This document shows, one piece after another, positions 24,476-35,720 of a stretch of DNA of 64,000 bases (the stretch's first letter is position 1; every line of letters begins with the position of its first letter). Location: the NCBI GenBank assembly GCA_013397865.1, contig VZTI01003648.1, positions 504,000-567,999 of the forward strand, in the 5' to 3' direction. Source of the stretch: Struthidea cinerea. Taxonomy: Eukaryota > Chordata > Aves > Passeriformes > Corcoracidae. The position numbers and the translations under genes were made by a program. The notes beneath the pieces are model-generated. The model was not told the DNA's origin. It did no database searches and was given only the letters and a program-made list of their open reading frames with translations.

Positions 24476-24561
24476 CCCGGGTAAACATTTCATTACGCCA
24501 CGCTGCCGAAGTGCCTTGGAGGGGAGAGGACCTACCGATAAGTCTGCATTCTCATTTCGGC

Positions 24562-24580
24562 TGTGTGTGTGCGCGCGCGT
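24562..24580. repeat. TG/CG alternating tract (Z-DNA prone)
   Basis: TGTGTGTGTGCGCGCGCGT is a perfect alternating purine-pyrimidine run. It includes four consecutive CpG steps, which are rare in methylated vertebrate DNA. Confidence 0.85.
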
Positions 24581-26065
24581 TTTCTGCTTTGACTGCTCTT
24601 CCCTTTCTTTGCCTGCTCATTAGTTCTGCCTGAGTGCAGGACCTCTCCAAAAAATGCAGTGTTGGCAGCGGGCATGAATTCTTAACGACTCCTGTCTCTA
24701 ATGACAGAATCCAGGGCCAGGCAGTCAGTTTGCCTGCTGGGAGGAGGAGAGGCAGATGAGACGGTGGCTCTTCCCCTCGTCATGGGGTGAGCTTGCAAAA
24801 GCACGGGAGGATCTGCAAAATATGCTCAGGTCTTGGACTGCTTCTCGTGCTGCAAGGAGAATTGCTTGAGATGGCAGATGGAAAGAGATGCCTCTCGGGC
24901 TGTGGAAGGTGTTGAATTTGTTTTTAAAGCTTACGCTGGCCTCTCTCTGCTGTTCTACCCAAGCAATCAACAACAGATTTTGGCTTTTGAGCCAAAGCTG
25001 AAAATCTCGAGTCTGACTTGCCCGGTGCCCTTTTGTGCTGCCCAACTTAATGCAGATGGAACATATTAAATCAGTAAAAAAGCCCAAACAAAACAATACA
25101 ACAATCAATTCACAGAAAAAAAAAATGCCAAGGGTTCAATTTTACTGAACAGGAGGAGGACTTTCCTTAATGGAGAGCTTAAAACTTATTTTTAGTAGTG
25201 TTTTCGTTGTCTTTCATTCCTATTCTGTCCTTGATTCAAAGTTTCCTTGAATTTTTTGCAGATGCAGCTTTTAACATGAGTTAGCTTTTCCTCTCACAGA
25301 CTCTTTGTATTTTGTTTAAAGAAGAAGGAAGTCTTGGCAAGTTAGAAGAGGTGGGAAGTGAAAAACAGGTGAATCCTGCCTGGATGCCATTCTTTCTGTT
25401 TCATTTAATGTCAGGAATAAGAAGAAAAAAAAACATTGAAAGTCTTTGATTTTTGATTTTTAAAAGCCAAACCAAGGAAAATTACAATTTTTCATGCTGG
25501 TGGTGAAATCCTGGATTTTTAGTTAGGTGGATTTGTGCTGAAACGTCATTTGGTGGAATTGTTTTGCTTCTGATGAAATCTCAGTAGGCACTGAGAAAAT
25601 TTCAAGTTGATTGTGGGATGACCAATCCCTCTTGGAGTTCTGGTTATTTCTTTCCATTTGTCCTGGTCTCTCCTTTCCACTTCCATCCTTGCTGATGCAT
25701 TTTCCCACTCCTATTCCTGTTCCACTGAAATTGCCAGCACCAAGGCCATTAAAATGCCCATGAGGAATTTCCTTCCTGGATGGACCAGTTGGGTTAAGAT
25801 CTTTGTGATTCCCAGAGATGTCATCTTAGCCTGACTGAGTTGCCTCCATTTCACACACTGTTGCTGGAAACTTTCCATTTTTTCTGCTCAGAGTACTTCT
25901 CTCCACTTCTTCTACAAGGAGAGGCAGATTCTGGCGCTGGGACATTCCGTGTGGCCCAGGTAGGCTGGATCTCTACCCGTGTTGCTTGGAGAGTTATTTC
26001 TGGCTTTGCAACAACTGCAGTTCAGCTTTTTTGTTGGTTTGTTGCTCCTTGGTACCTCAGACCTG
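24581..26065. other. Single-copy non-coding DNA
   Basis: AT-rich from about 25030 to 25560, with A runs at 25117-25126 and 25422-25432. No gene or recognised repeat. It may include regulatory sequence, but there is no clear motif cluster. Confidence 0.4.
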
Positions 26066-26092
26066 GTAAATAAATAAGTAAATAAATAAAAA
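26066..26092. repeat. (AAAT)n microsatellite
   Basis: Six imperfect TAAA units (one unit changed to TAAG) followed by a short A run. Confidence 0.85.
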
Positions 26093-27029
26093 TGGTGGGA
26101 TTCGTTTGGGGAATCTTCAGAACCGCCGGTAGGTCTTTGATTTGGAGGAAAGAGGAAGTTGGGAAGTATCCTGTCCAGGGATTCTGCTTTCTCTCCCAGT
26201 CCCATCCATGTCCATGGGCCCAGGGAAATGAGCTGGGGTTCAGCCTAGTTCTGGCAGATGAGTGCACGCTGAAACACCAGTGTCCTGCACCTCTGGTGAT
26301 GGTCTTTGCAGAGTAATCTGAAAACCAAAGGATCTCTGGAGTTCTCTTCAGAGCTCTGTGAAAGCTTCTTCTGCGTGCAGCCTATGCCGGGACTTTGGAG
26401 ATGAGACCTGGCCATGTCTGGACCAGAGCGTTCTGCAGAAATGTGGAGCCACCACCTTTTGTGGCAGCCGGATGTTCTAGACCAGCTCCGGGATGAAATA
26501 TCCAAAATCCATTTGTAACGAGGTCTTTGGGACTCTCTTCTCCACGTCTTGCTGGCAGGAAGTTCCCCCCTTCTGTGTGTACCTCCATCCCCTCGAGCAG
26601 GCGTGTTGATTCCACATTCCTCTTGTTCTCGAGGGCAGGTTTTAAACTCCTGTCGTAATTATTCACAAGCTGTGATTGGAGCCCACGCTCAGAAACACTA
26701 TTTGCATCCAGGGAGGATCTGATTATAATTGTCGCAGAGAAGTTTGTTTGAGACTGATTCTGTGTCAGCTTGAGATTTCTTGATGATGCTCTTTGGGCAT
26801 GAGAACTGTGCAGGCTCAAGGTCCAGAGAAGGGTGGTGGAAGGGACTCGGAGTGTCAGGCTTGGGGATGGAAATTGCTTTTTCTTCAGAGAAGATGGATG
26901 TGGTAGGAATGCTAAGCTGGAGGAAGAGCAGAGCAGTAGAAACTGGAATTACCTGACTGGTCTTTGGGGCACCTCTGTCTTCTCCACCCTAAAGGACTTG
27001 AGGAGGCGGCCTGTTTTCTTCAGGGTGCT
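26093..27029. other. Single-copy non-coding DNA
   Basis: No gene or repeat is recognised. A 145-codon minus-strand frame (26382-26819) has no domain. A mildly AT-rich part lies near 26640-26770. Confidence 0.4.
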
Positions 27030-27145
27030 TGATTTAAATCGCCCCTTTTAATCATGATTTAAATCAACAAGCAGGAAATCTTGATTTAAAAACCACGTTT
27101 TAATCTTGTATTTTAAAGTTCATTTCCTAATGAAACGTGGTTTCT
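27030..27145. repeat. TGATTTAAATC repeat cluster with hairpin
   Basis: The palindromic decamer GATTTAAATC occurs at 27031-27040 and 27056-27065, and a related TTGATTTAAAAAC at 27081. They are spaced about 25 bases apart. An 11-base perfect inverted repeat, AAACCACGTTT / AAACGTGGTTT (27090-27100 and 27133-27143), follows. Clusters of TGATTTAAATCA are a known dispersed motif of old amniote repeats, but I cannot name the family. Confidence 0.5.
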
Positions 27146-29190
27146 CATTGGTTGGCATAATTTGCTACTATTTTTGGCAAAGCAAGAGGGGACGCGACAC
27201 CCATACATATTTATTGGTGTGAGTGTATAGCTCAATATATATCTGTTCTAACTTTTACATCTTCTTATTCCACTGAAGGGATGGAAAAGCCTGTAATTTC
27301 TGATGTGTTAGCCACGGCTTTGTTTTTTACACTTGTCTCAAGCTATACGAGGACAAAAATTAAAATGCAATTAAAAATGCATGAAGAAAGCAGTTAAAAA
27401 GTTTTTTGTTGGTAGTTAAAAAGTTTTTTGTTTTCGCAGAGGGCTGGAACGAGCCTCTGCAGATAATCTACTCCGTGTGCTGGCATTGAGGCAAGATCAA
27501 TTACACCTCTCCCCCTCCACACAGGTGTTTGTTTAACCTTTCCGTAGATGTCTCCAGTGAAAAATTCTGCAACTTCCCTGTATCTGTTCTAGGGAGAAAG
27601 TTTTTAATCTTTTTTTTTTTTTTTTAAGTGTCTAAACTTTAAGCTTTCTTTGCTGCAAGTTAAATTATTTCTTCTTCTGCCACTGAACACAGAGAACAAT
27701 CGACTGCTGTCTTAATAACCTGCAAGCTACTGGAAGATTGTTATGCCTTTGTGCCTTAGTCTTCTCCTTTTTTTTTTCCTAGGCTGAATGAACCTAGCTC
27801 GTTTAACCTTTCCTTGCCAGCTCTTCCTAAAGCTGTGACGGTTTAATTTCTTCTCCTCCGCACTGCCCCCTGCTTTTTCATCTTTTTCTGCATCTGCAGT
27901 GAAATTACTTCGGGGGTGCTTCAGGAGGAGAAATTGCTTGCCATGCCGCGTAGGCAAACTGTGGAACTCATTGCTATGGGATACTGTGGATGCTAAAGAT
28001 TAAATGGGTTTGGAAAGGGTTTAAGCAAAGTAATGAAAGCTGTTCCTGAGCTGTGTGTTGCTGGAAGGCCTTGGGAGATTGGGATAAACAAAGGGTAAAA
28101 TGCTATGCTCTGTCTTAAGGTTTCATTGCTGGCTTTGGGGTGCTACCAGCCCTGCCGGGGGTCGTACTGCCATGCACTGCCCTGCATCCCTGTCATGCTG
28201 TTGTGATGTACTGGGAGCTTGTCCCACTGCTCTGTTTCAGAGAAGTGCTGGGATGTGCCCACGTCCTCCCCCGGAGCTTGTCTTTCCAGCCCTTCCCAGC
28301 AGCTGCCTTCCAACTAGCTGGAAAAACAGAGTCCAGCTCTGACTCGAGCACGCTGGGAATCAGAGCCGCAGGAAACCTGGGTGGCAGCAAGAATTTCCTG
28401 GGATTTGAATGTTAACCAGATGCTGTTTGAGCAATGCTCTGCTCCTCTGGCAGACGGGAGCGTGGGGTGGTGCCGGTGCCTTTGCCGGAGCACCGCGGTG
28501 GTTAACGCTACCCCAGCCCGGCTGTGCGAGCTGTAAACAGCCGTCGGGAAGCAGAAACCTCTCTCTTCCCCAGAACTACTGGCTTCGACAGTTCCTCTTT
28601 TATCTGTTCAGAAAGTGCTGAAGTGTTTCTAGCTCCTCTTCAAAAGCAATTCTGCACTGCCCAGAGGGGGCTGTAATTCACGTGGGGAGCCAGGAAAAAA
28701 ATGATACTCCCCACCTCAGCAGATGTGTGTGAACCACGTAAATCCTGACTTCAGCTCCTCCGTGAGATTTAAATGCAAGGGTGGGAATGTGGTGACAACG
28801 ACTCTGGGGGTCACCAGCAGAGTGAAGGTACACCTGGAAGCCCTTACTTCTGGAAAGGCAGGGCTTGAGGACAGCAATGCTTAGTCCTGGAGCCTCTTCA
28901 GGGATGGTCAAAAAGGTAATTGGAGTCTGACTTTCCTGTTTGCCAAGCCTCATGATGGTCTGAACACCCTGTTACTGACGGTCTTTAGTTCTTGGGCTTC
29001 CAAATCCATATTTCCTTTTCAGTTCACCTTACGGAGGGGAGCACTTTCTCGAAGGACCCTGCCTGAGTTTAACTCTGCTGAGGCCACAGGAGCACAGCAA
29101 GGATTGGGTAGGTTTGCCATTCCGTGGGGGAGAATGAGGCCAATTCAGCATTTAAGGGGAAAGCTGCAAGGTGGCTTCTGGTGGGCTGGG
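27146..29190. other. Single-copy non-coding DNA
   Basis: AT-rich to about 27960, GC-richer beyond. It holds the 22-base tandem pair at 27392-27435, a T16 run (27610-27625), and a CpG cluster at 28465-28555 (about eleven CpG in 90 bases). No gene is supported. Confidence 0.4.
27392..27435. repeat. 22-base tandem duplication
   Basis: Two copies of an AGTTAAAAAGTTTTTTGTT-type unit in direct tandem, identical over the first 20 bases. Confidence 0.9.
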
Positions 29191-29262
29191 GATCACAGAA
29201 TCCTAGAATAGTTTGGGTTGGAAGGGGCCTTAGAGATCATCTAGTTCCAGCGTGAGGGCATG
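29191..29262 (-). mobile_element. CR1 LINE fragment (antisense, short)
   Basis: GATCACAGAATCCTAGAATA, GTTTGGGTTGGAAGGGGCC, TTAGAGATCATCTAGTTCC is a clean antisense CR1 3' end of about 70 bases, truncated at the left part of the consensus. Confidence 0.88.
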
Positions 29263-31508
29263 GAGGTGGAATTAGGCAGCAGTGAAACAGTGCTGATTGT
29301 GTTTCCCTCGCCATGGTGGGAGACCATGGGCAGAGGGGCCTGGGATGGGCAAAGCAGTAAGCTGCTCATCATCTCCCAAGTGATGGTCCCAAAAGGAGGG
29401 TGGATGTGTCTGAAAGGGACTCATCACAGTTACTGCATCTCTTGCACCTCTTGAAAAACATTTGCACTAAGAGATGTCTTTGTTTCAAGAAATAATAAAG
29501 CCGGGCAGCTTGCAAGCCACGTGCTTGCCTTCTCCCTGGTGTTCCCGTGCTTGGCAGTGCCTTTGCTTTTGCAGAAGAAGTGTGGGTTTGTTTTTTTAAC
29601 TCTTGCTGCTCTGTGAAAGAGAGCAGCCAGAGAATGAACAGTTTGGGATTTTGCAGGTAGGCAGGGGGTGGACACCAGTCCTCTTTAATCTTGGGTGCTG
29701 AAGGTGATCAGAGCTTTTTATACAGACCTTTATCTGTTGGCAATTAACTAATGGTCCCAGAAAGCTCTTACAGAACAATTGATTTTATTCACTTCAATAT
29801 CGTTATCTCTGTCCTAGTGGCACCCAGGTGGTTGTGCAGACTTTTTTGGGTGTTGAAAGCTGGTCATGGCTTCCTTTCCCAACCCTGTTTTTTCATCCAT
29901 AGGTTTTTGGATTAGAGATTTAGCTTTAGAGAGAATTAAATCCTCTCCGTCTGTGGCTGTGTGGGGAGCACGTGGCTGCAGCTGGAACAGCCTTAGAGTA
30001 TGAATGGCACAGGGCAAGGGAAACATGATCAGCATTGTTTCATTGCTGCCTTGCCTCGCCGTCTGTGCTCCGCACCTGACCTGAGGACACACGTGAGAGC
30101 AATACGAGATATCCAGCCCCTTGTCACGTTGTGTCTTTTCTTTGCCTCTGGCCTGAACCCGGCTCTCCTGGTTACTAGTTCTTGCAATTTCGCTGGTAGC
30201 CCTCCTGGTGATACATGTCACGTTGAACTCCCGTGTCGTGGGTGCATGTGACAGAGAGAATCACAGCCCGTGTTTTAATAAAGCTTAATTCCTCTGCCTC
30301 CATAAAAATATATATGTGAGAAGACACAGCTGAGCCCTGAGGTCTAGATATGAGAAGGTAGCAGGAAGATCTCCCCCCAGGCTGTGTGTGTGTATTTAAA
30401 GTGCTTTCCCAGTGCAGGGATGTGGACTCCTGGGGTCGCCGAGACTTCTGCAATAGGGATTGCTGGGGTGAACTGGGATTTGATGAGAATTGAAGCTGGC
30501 TGGGGAAAAAAAATTACCTAAGTCCTCCTCCAACTTCACACTGGGTTGGATTTTGCATCATCTTTGCCAAGGTCAGAAGAAATTCATAATGGCAGCTAGG
30601 GCCAGAACAAACAGCTTTAAGACTTGTTGGAAGTCTTCCCCTCTTCCCATCCCTCCAGCTTCCTTGGACACCTGGTGATTCCTCCTTCCCCCTACCCCTA
30701 ACCCAGCAGCTCATCACCTGGCCTGTTAAGCACATCTCCCTCTGGTACCTCTGTCTGTCCCCGTTCCCATCCTACGGCATCGTGGCAGACTCCTTTCCGG
30801 GGCTGGGGTGGCTGGGTCAGCCCCTCCTGCACGTGGTGCCCTGCAGTAGAGGGAGCTACTTCTCCTTTTATTAAAACATGGTCACATAGGTCAGCACGTA
30901 TGGTGGCATCTCCACACAGATGAGATGGTGGTCCTTCAGACCTGGAAGCGAGAACCATCCCCTTTGCCCCCGCAGATGCTGGGACAACCAAATTTGACTT
31001 TCTTATATGTTATAGTCCCTTAGTGGGGTCTTCTGGACTGGTGGTGGCTGGAGAGATGATGTTGCTTTGTGTGAAACCCAGAAAGGGTCATTTAATCAGT
31101 TTGGCTTCCTGTATGGCTGGGTGAGAACACCCCAGAAAAGTAATGGGCTGCTTTCACGGGCAGCAGCTCCTGCTTGATATTTATAGAGAAATGGTGCTTT
31201 GAAAAGACCCCGTTTTTCAGCCTCTCCTGCTGTTCTCTAGCTAGGGCTGAGCCTGGCTGTTAATAAGGGAAATGCAGACATCTCTTCACAGTAAAGACAA
31301 AAAAAAAAAACCCCTTTGCTTTCCTTCCCATCTTGTCAGGAGCACCCTGCTGTGCCCCTCCGCTTTCTTCCCATCTCACAGAGGGAATGGATTCTCTCTC
31401 TTGGTTGTACTCCTCACTAGAGCACTGGTTGCTGAGTGTGTCCACGCAGCCATCCCATGTCCCTTCAGCTGGCTTTTATTAGCGAGCAGAAAGCCAAGTG
31501 CAATGGTT
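29263..31508. other. Single-copy non-coding DNA
   Basis: No gene is recognised. A 135-codon minus-strand frame (29814-30221) and other short frames have no domain. An AT-rich spot lies around 29765-29815, and a short AT run (TATATATG) near 30310. Confidence 0.4.
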
Positions 31509-31526
31509 TGGGGGGGAAGGGAGGGG
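31509..31526 (+). other. G-quadruplex motif
   Basis: Runs G7, G3 and G4 separated by AA and A allow four G-tracts of three with loops of one to two bases, giving a stable intramolecular quadruplex on the + strand. Confidence 0.6.
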
Positions 31527-31529
31527 TTT

Positions 31530-31660
31530 GGAAGACCTGAGGTTAAGTCTCAGTTGTGTTTTGGATTTACTGTGTAGCTTCGGAAAAGTCACTCGTGTGC
31601 ATCAGCTCTCCACCCGTAAGCATCAGTGTGGTCTGACCGACTTCTTCAGTATTAAATGGT
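31530..31660 (+). mobile_element. MIR-like SINE remnant (sense)
   Basis: GAGGTTAAGTCTCAG, CTGTGTAGCTTCGGAAAAGT, CACTCGTGTGCATCAGCTCT and CCACCCGTAAG match the MIR core in order ('agctgtgtgaccttgggcaagtcactt … cctcagtttccccatctgtaa'). It is old and diverged, but the collinearity over about 100 bases is good. Confidence 0.5.
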
Positions 31661-33554
31661 ACTTATGTGTTGCTTTTAACCACCTTCCATCCACGGGAGA
31701 AAAGAAGTGGGCGTTGAAGCAAGGGTCACTTTGAAGCTGAGCCTCAGCCGTTTGCGTTTCTCAGGTGCTTTCAGTAATATGACCCATGCTTTGTGTTACA
31801 GGCTGCAAATACTGCAAAAGGCTATTTTGAGCCCTGGTAGCTTTAATTGAGATCCAGGCTCCTAGCAGTCCTTGCAAAATGAGCCTGGCACGCTGCACTC
31901 TGTTGTTCTAGTGAAGAAAAAGGGGTTTCTTAAGGTTTTTGGCTGTGCTTTGGACAGACATTTGTGGTCTGAGGTGCCACCGAAAGAACAGGGGCTCTGG
32001 CTCTGCAGGACTCTTCAGATGCATCAGAATTCTGATTTCATTTTCCCTCTGGAAAATCACTGGCCATATAAGAAACTCGGATGAGAAAATGCTTGGTTAA
32101 AAACTCGAGGGGCGCTCCATGGCAAACCCATGGGAGGATCCATTTCCCAAGTCTCCTCCTGTCTGCACGGGCTATTAGGAGATCCTTTTATTCTGCTTGA
32201 AGCCTGCAGGTTTATAAACACAGGCTCTTCTCTTCAGCTGAGCTGAGAAGAACAACTTCCATTTGAATTCCTTTGGGACTGGAGCTGTCTGTCTCTATCA
32301 CTCAGTTTAGGAGTGTAGCAGAGGGGAGGGGGGAAAGTCAGGGGAGCAGCAAAAGGGTCTTGGTTTGCACTGGACTAGGCGTCATGGCGAGGATGGGTAA
32401 AAAATCTCACGATTAAACTTGTGCTGCTGCAGCATAGAAGGATTAGCCCCACTAGAGCTCGTAGTGCAGCATCCCTGGTGTAGGTGTCTGGATGAGGGAC
32501 AACGGGCAGCTTTCCCTGGGCTGTGGCAACACTCGAAAGAGCATGGTGGCATTTCTGGGGCCTCTGAATGTCACTGATGTGTTGAAGATGGCTTTGGGCT
32601 CCTGGCTGAGAGAGGCTATCGCGGGGAAACCCACAGTGTCTGAGAGGCGGCAGAACTGAGGCTGGACAAAACATGTGGGATGGCTTCTCTGTCCATTTTC
32701 ATTTTCCTGTGCCATACTCAGGAAGATTCAAGTACTCCAGGGACCTGCTCAGTTCTGAGGCCTCAGCCAGTCTGTAGCTGGTGGGGTCACTTTCACCCTG
32801 CGGGTGGATTGGAAGGCTTTCACTCCCTCCTGCACAGGGATCGAAGGGTTCTGCTCCCTGGCTTGTGAGACAGAATGACGGCAGTTGCTGTGAGAGAGCA
32901 GGAAATCATCTCTGTAAAGCTGTCCAGAAAGCCTTGAATTCAGGTACAAGCCTCATGTTTATAGGAACATAAGAGGAACCATGGAAACTAAATATGGGTC
33001 AGAGCACCCGCAAATAGGAAAAACAGAGGGATTGCAGAGTTACACTGATTTCTCTGCCTTTGGGTTTGCTGTGGTGGTTTCAAACCTGCCTGGGGTCCTA
33101 GGCTCTGAAGGAGGCTTTGGGATCCATAGGAGGAAGGAATATTTTTGGGAAGGCAGCAGGCAGAAGACCTCACTTAAGTGCCTGTTCCACGAGGGGCATG
33201 CTGCTCAGTGGTACGTAAGATGTGCTGGCTGTGACGTTCCCGCTGAGCCACGAGGGAGGGAGATCGGGTACCTGGAGAGGAATGAAGAGCTTTACATGCA
33301 TTGTTGACATAGAACTTAAACTGTGCTTCCCTCTGTTCCCTTGTGGAGCTCTGTGTGCCCTGCTGGGCCTGTCGCAGTGATTCAGCTGCTCTGCAGTTCT
33401 CAGCTTCATCACTGGGAAACTTCTTCACCTAGCTGCTGCCAGCATGCTTTTGGCGACCCTGGGTGTCCTGTCAGCTGTTACAGGCCATTAAAGGATTTGT
33501 TTCTCGGTGTATGAAAAGGCTTAATTCAATTCTCATTCTCTCCTGGCATTCCTC
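31661..33554. other. Single-copy non-coding DNA
   Basis: No gene or further repeat is recognised. G-rich runs occur at 32322-32344. Overlapping frames up to 108 codons near 32981-33428 on both strands lack a domain. Confidence 0.4.
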
Positions 33555-33740
33555 GGAGGTGAGTGCGTCCCCTCAGCATGAATCCTCCAATGCCGCTAAT
33601 TGACTTGAAAGTAGCTCGTGTCTCCTTGGAAATGTCACCCAGCCCTTTTCAAGTGCAATTCCAGGCAATCAGGATCAATATGTTTCTTTAGCTAAGGGTA
33701 TTAGCACATGACTGACAGCCCTGCGGCATTAGCTTATTCA
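33555..33740. promoter_or_regulatory. Candidate conserved non-coding element
   Basis: A repeat-free block with AATGCCGCTAATTGACTTG near 33589, AGTGCAATTCCAGGCAATC near 33652, GGATCAATATGTTTC near 33672, and GCATTAGCTTATTCATATGG near 33725. Its low CpG content, mixed AT-rich character and TAAT cores resemble enhancers. Inference only. Confidence 0.36.
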
Positions 33741-35154
33741 TATGGACTTCCAGATGCTCATTTTTCTTCCCTGTCTCAGCTCCCGTCCCAGTGAGGAGGG
33801 ACAGAGCTTGGAGCGGAGCCATCCCCTGAGCTGCAGTCGTTCCCAGAGCTCTGGTGGGTCCTGTGCTGGCTCTCCCATGCCTGCCCCAAATCCATGGGTT
33901 GCTCTCATTCCCCGTCTCTCAGGTGAAGCCAGACTGCGTTGCCCCATCCACTGGCTCATCACAGCGTGGCCTCGAGGTGTTCCAGAAGGGAAGGGGCTGG
34001 ATTTCTCTGCCCGTGCTGATCAGCCCGGTGCTTCGTTTGATGAAAGCAAAGGCGTCAGCGCATTTTGGCAGCACCTTTGCACTGGGAATACCGTCAGTGC
34101 AGCTCTCCCTCCTCAGATCCCTGCCCCCTCGTGCTCCCAGGGAGGCTGCAGTCAGAAGCAGAGGACTTGCCTTGCTTTCCTCATCGTGTGGCAATTGTGG
34201 GCTGGTCCTGGTGCCCAAAACTCTTGGGGTTTTCATTATGTCTTCCATCTAATTAGACATTTTTCTGCCTTCTTGCGTTAAAAATGTTTGCGAATTCACC
34301 TTCCCAGCGCCCTGTGAGGAAGGGGCGTGCTGCTCTCTCTGCTTAGAGACAGGGGTGAAAGCACTGGGAAATTTATTTAGAAGAGCTTGCAAAAGCACTT
34401 GAGACAGTGAATTTAATCTGAGCCCAGGTGCCCTCTGCTTTCCTTGCCTCTCCTTTAATAAGGCTGCCACAGCGGATGCATCCCCTCTGCTCCCCTGGAG
34501 AGACCTCCCATCCCTTCTGCACCCCAGCTCTGCCTCTTTCCTTGGGAAGCAGAGGGGAACTCACCCCCTTCCTTGGGAAACACTCAGAAGTCTTACAAGC
34601 AACAGCTCAGGAACAGATCATAGAATATTTCAGCTTTTCAAAGGAAGAAGCTGAGTTGCTGAGAGACCAAGAGCCATGTCCTCAGCAAGATGACATTTCC
34701 CAGGCTTGGTTCTTCTGTGTCCCTGCCACCCTGCTAGCAGTGCTCCCAGCTCTCCAAGAGCTCCTCCCTGGCAGGTTAGAGCTGCGGGGAAAATGAAGCT
34801 GGCTCCCAAGCAGCAAACATTAACGTACAGAAGAATGAGGTGTGCTGCGCTGGAGTGCTGGGAAAACTTTGAGGACTTCTCTGCCGTGCTGTGAGTTTGA
34901 GCTCAGGGCTGGTGATGGCACATCATCTGCCCCCACCTGGGATTTGTAACTGCTGCCGAGGCAGAGGTGGGGAACCTGTCAGGGAGCTGCTGAGAGCACG
35001 GTCCCCGAAGGCACGGCAGGAGAGAAGCAAGAAAGCCTGGAAGTTTTAATCAGTGGGTCTGCCTGGATACGGGCAGGTGTGTTTGCATTCCGTCTCCTCT
35101 GGAATTAGTCAGGAAGGAGTTAAGGTGCGTGCCCTGTGAGACAGCCAGAACAAG
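33741..35154. other. Single-copy non-coding DNA
   Basis: No gene is supported; a 179-codon + frame (33742-34281) overlaps open frames on both strands and has no domain. A possible antisense MIR-like remnant lies at 34630-34690 (AAGCTGAGTTGCTGAGAGAC), too weak to call separately. Confidence 0.4.
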
Positions 35155-35720
35155 CGCATCCGAAACTCCGGCAATCAGAGGCAAAGCAACAATTATTAAC
35201 GCCTCGGCATTTAATGTGGCAGAGCGCTTACGCCCCCAGTTATATTGTGTGTTCAGTTCCAGAGCTCTCGGATTTGTCAGTCAGCAGGTCCATAGATCAT
35301 GGCGACCTTACCATCATGTCAAGGGGCTTCACTCCATCAGGGATAATGAGCATCTCCCACCGGTTTCTTCCCATCATTCATTTGAGATCCAGAAGTTCAT
35401 CATGCAAATGACAAACAGTGTTAATTTTCTGCAAATAATTCCTCCAGATGTCCGCAGGATTCCAGCACTCCTTGCCCGGAACAGTAAAATATGTTTGTCT
35501 TCCTCTCTATAATTCATCGCCAGGCCCACAAATCTCCCCGAAGTCTCTATAAACAAAGCAGGAAGCAGAGTGCACAGAGTGCAGAGGATAATAGTTCACC
35601 ACAAAGATGTCTCCGGGCATCTCTGTGCTGCACACGAGGAAAGGAGAGGTGGAATAGGTCCAGAAGTTTCTTCTCATGTGAGCTGAGTTTGACTGCATTT
35701 AGTCTTGCAAATACAGTGAG
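35155..35720. promoter_or_regulatory. Candidate conserved non-coding element (long)
   Basis: More than 500 bases of repeat-free, AT-leaning sequence with even composition. Motifs include AACAATTATTAACGCC near 35188, GGCATTTAATGTGGC near 35204, CCCAGTTATATTGTG near 35236, and GTTAATTTTCTGCAAATAATT near 35419 (octamer-like ATGCAAATGAC near 35402). A 127-codon + frame (35129-35512) is open across it, so a coding exon is possible. The peptide matches nothing I know, and no flanking splice sites stand out. Confidence 0.38.

Noticed and set aside
34616..34640. Additional antisense CR1 end (GATCATAGAATATTTCAG)
   Set aside because: The match to the CR1 terminus stops after about 18 bases and the expected GGTTGGAAGGGACC tract is missing.
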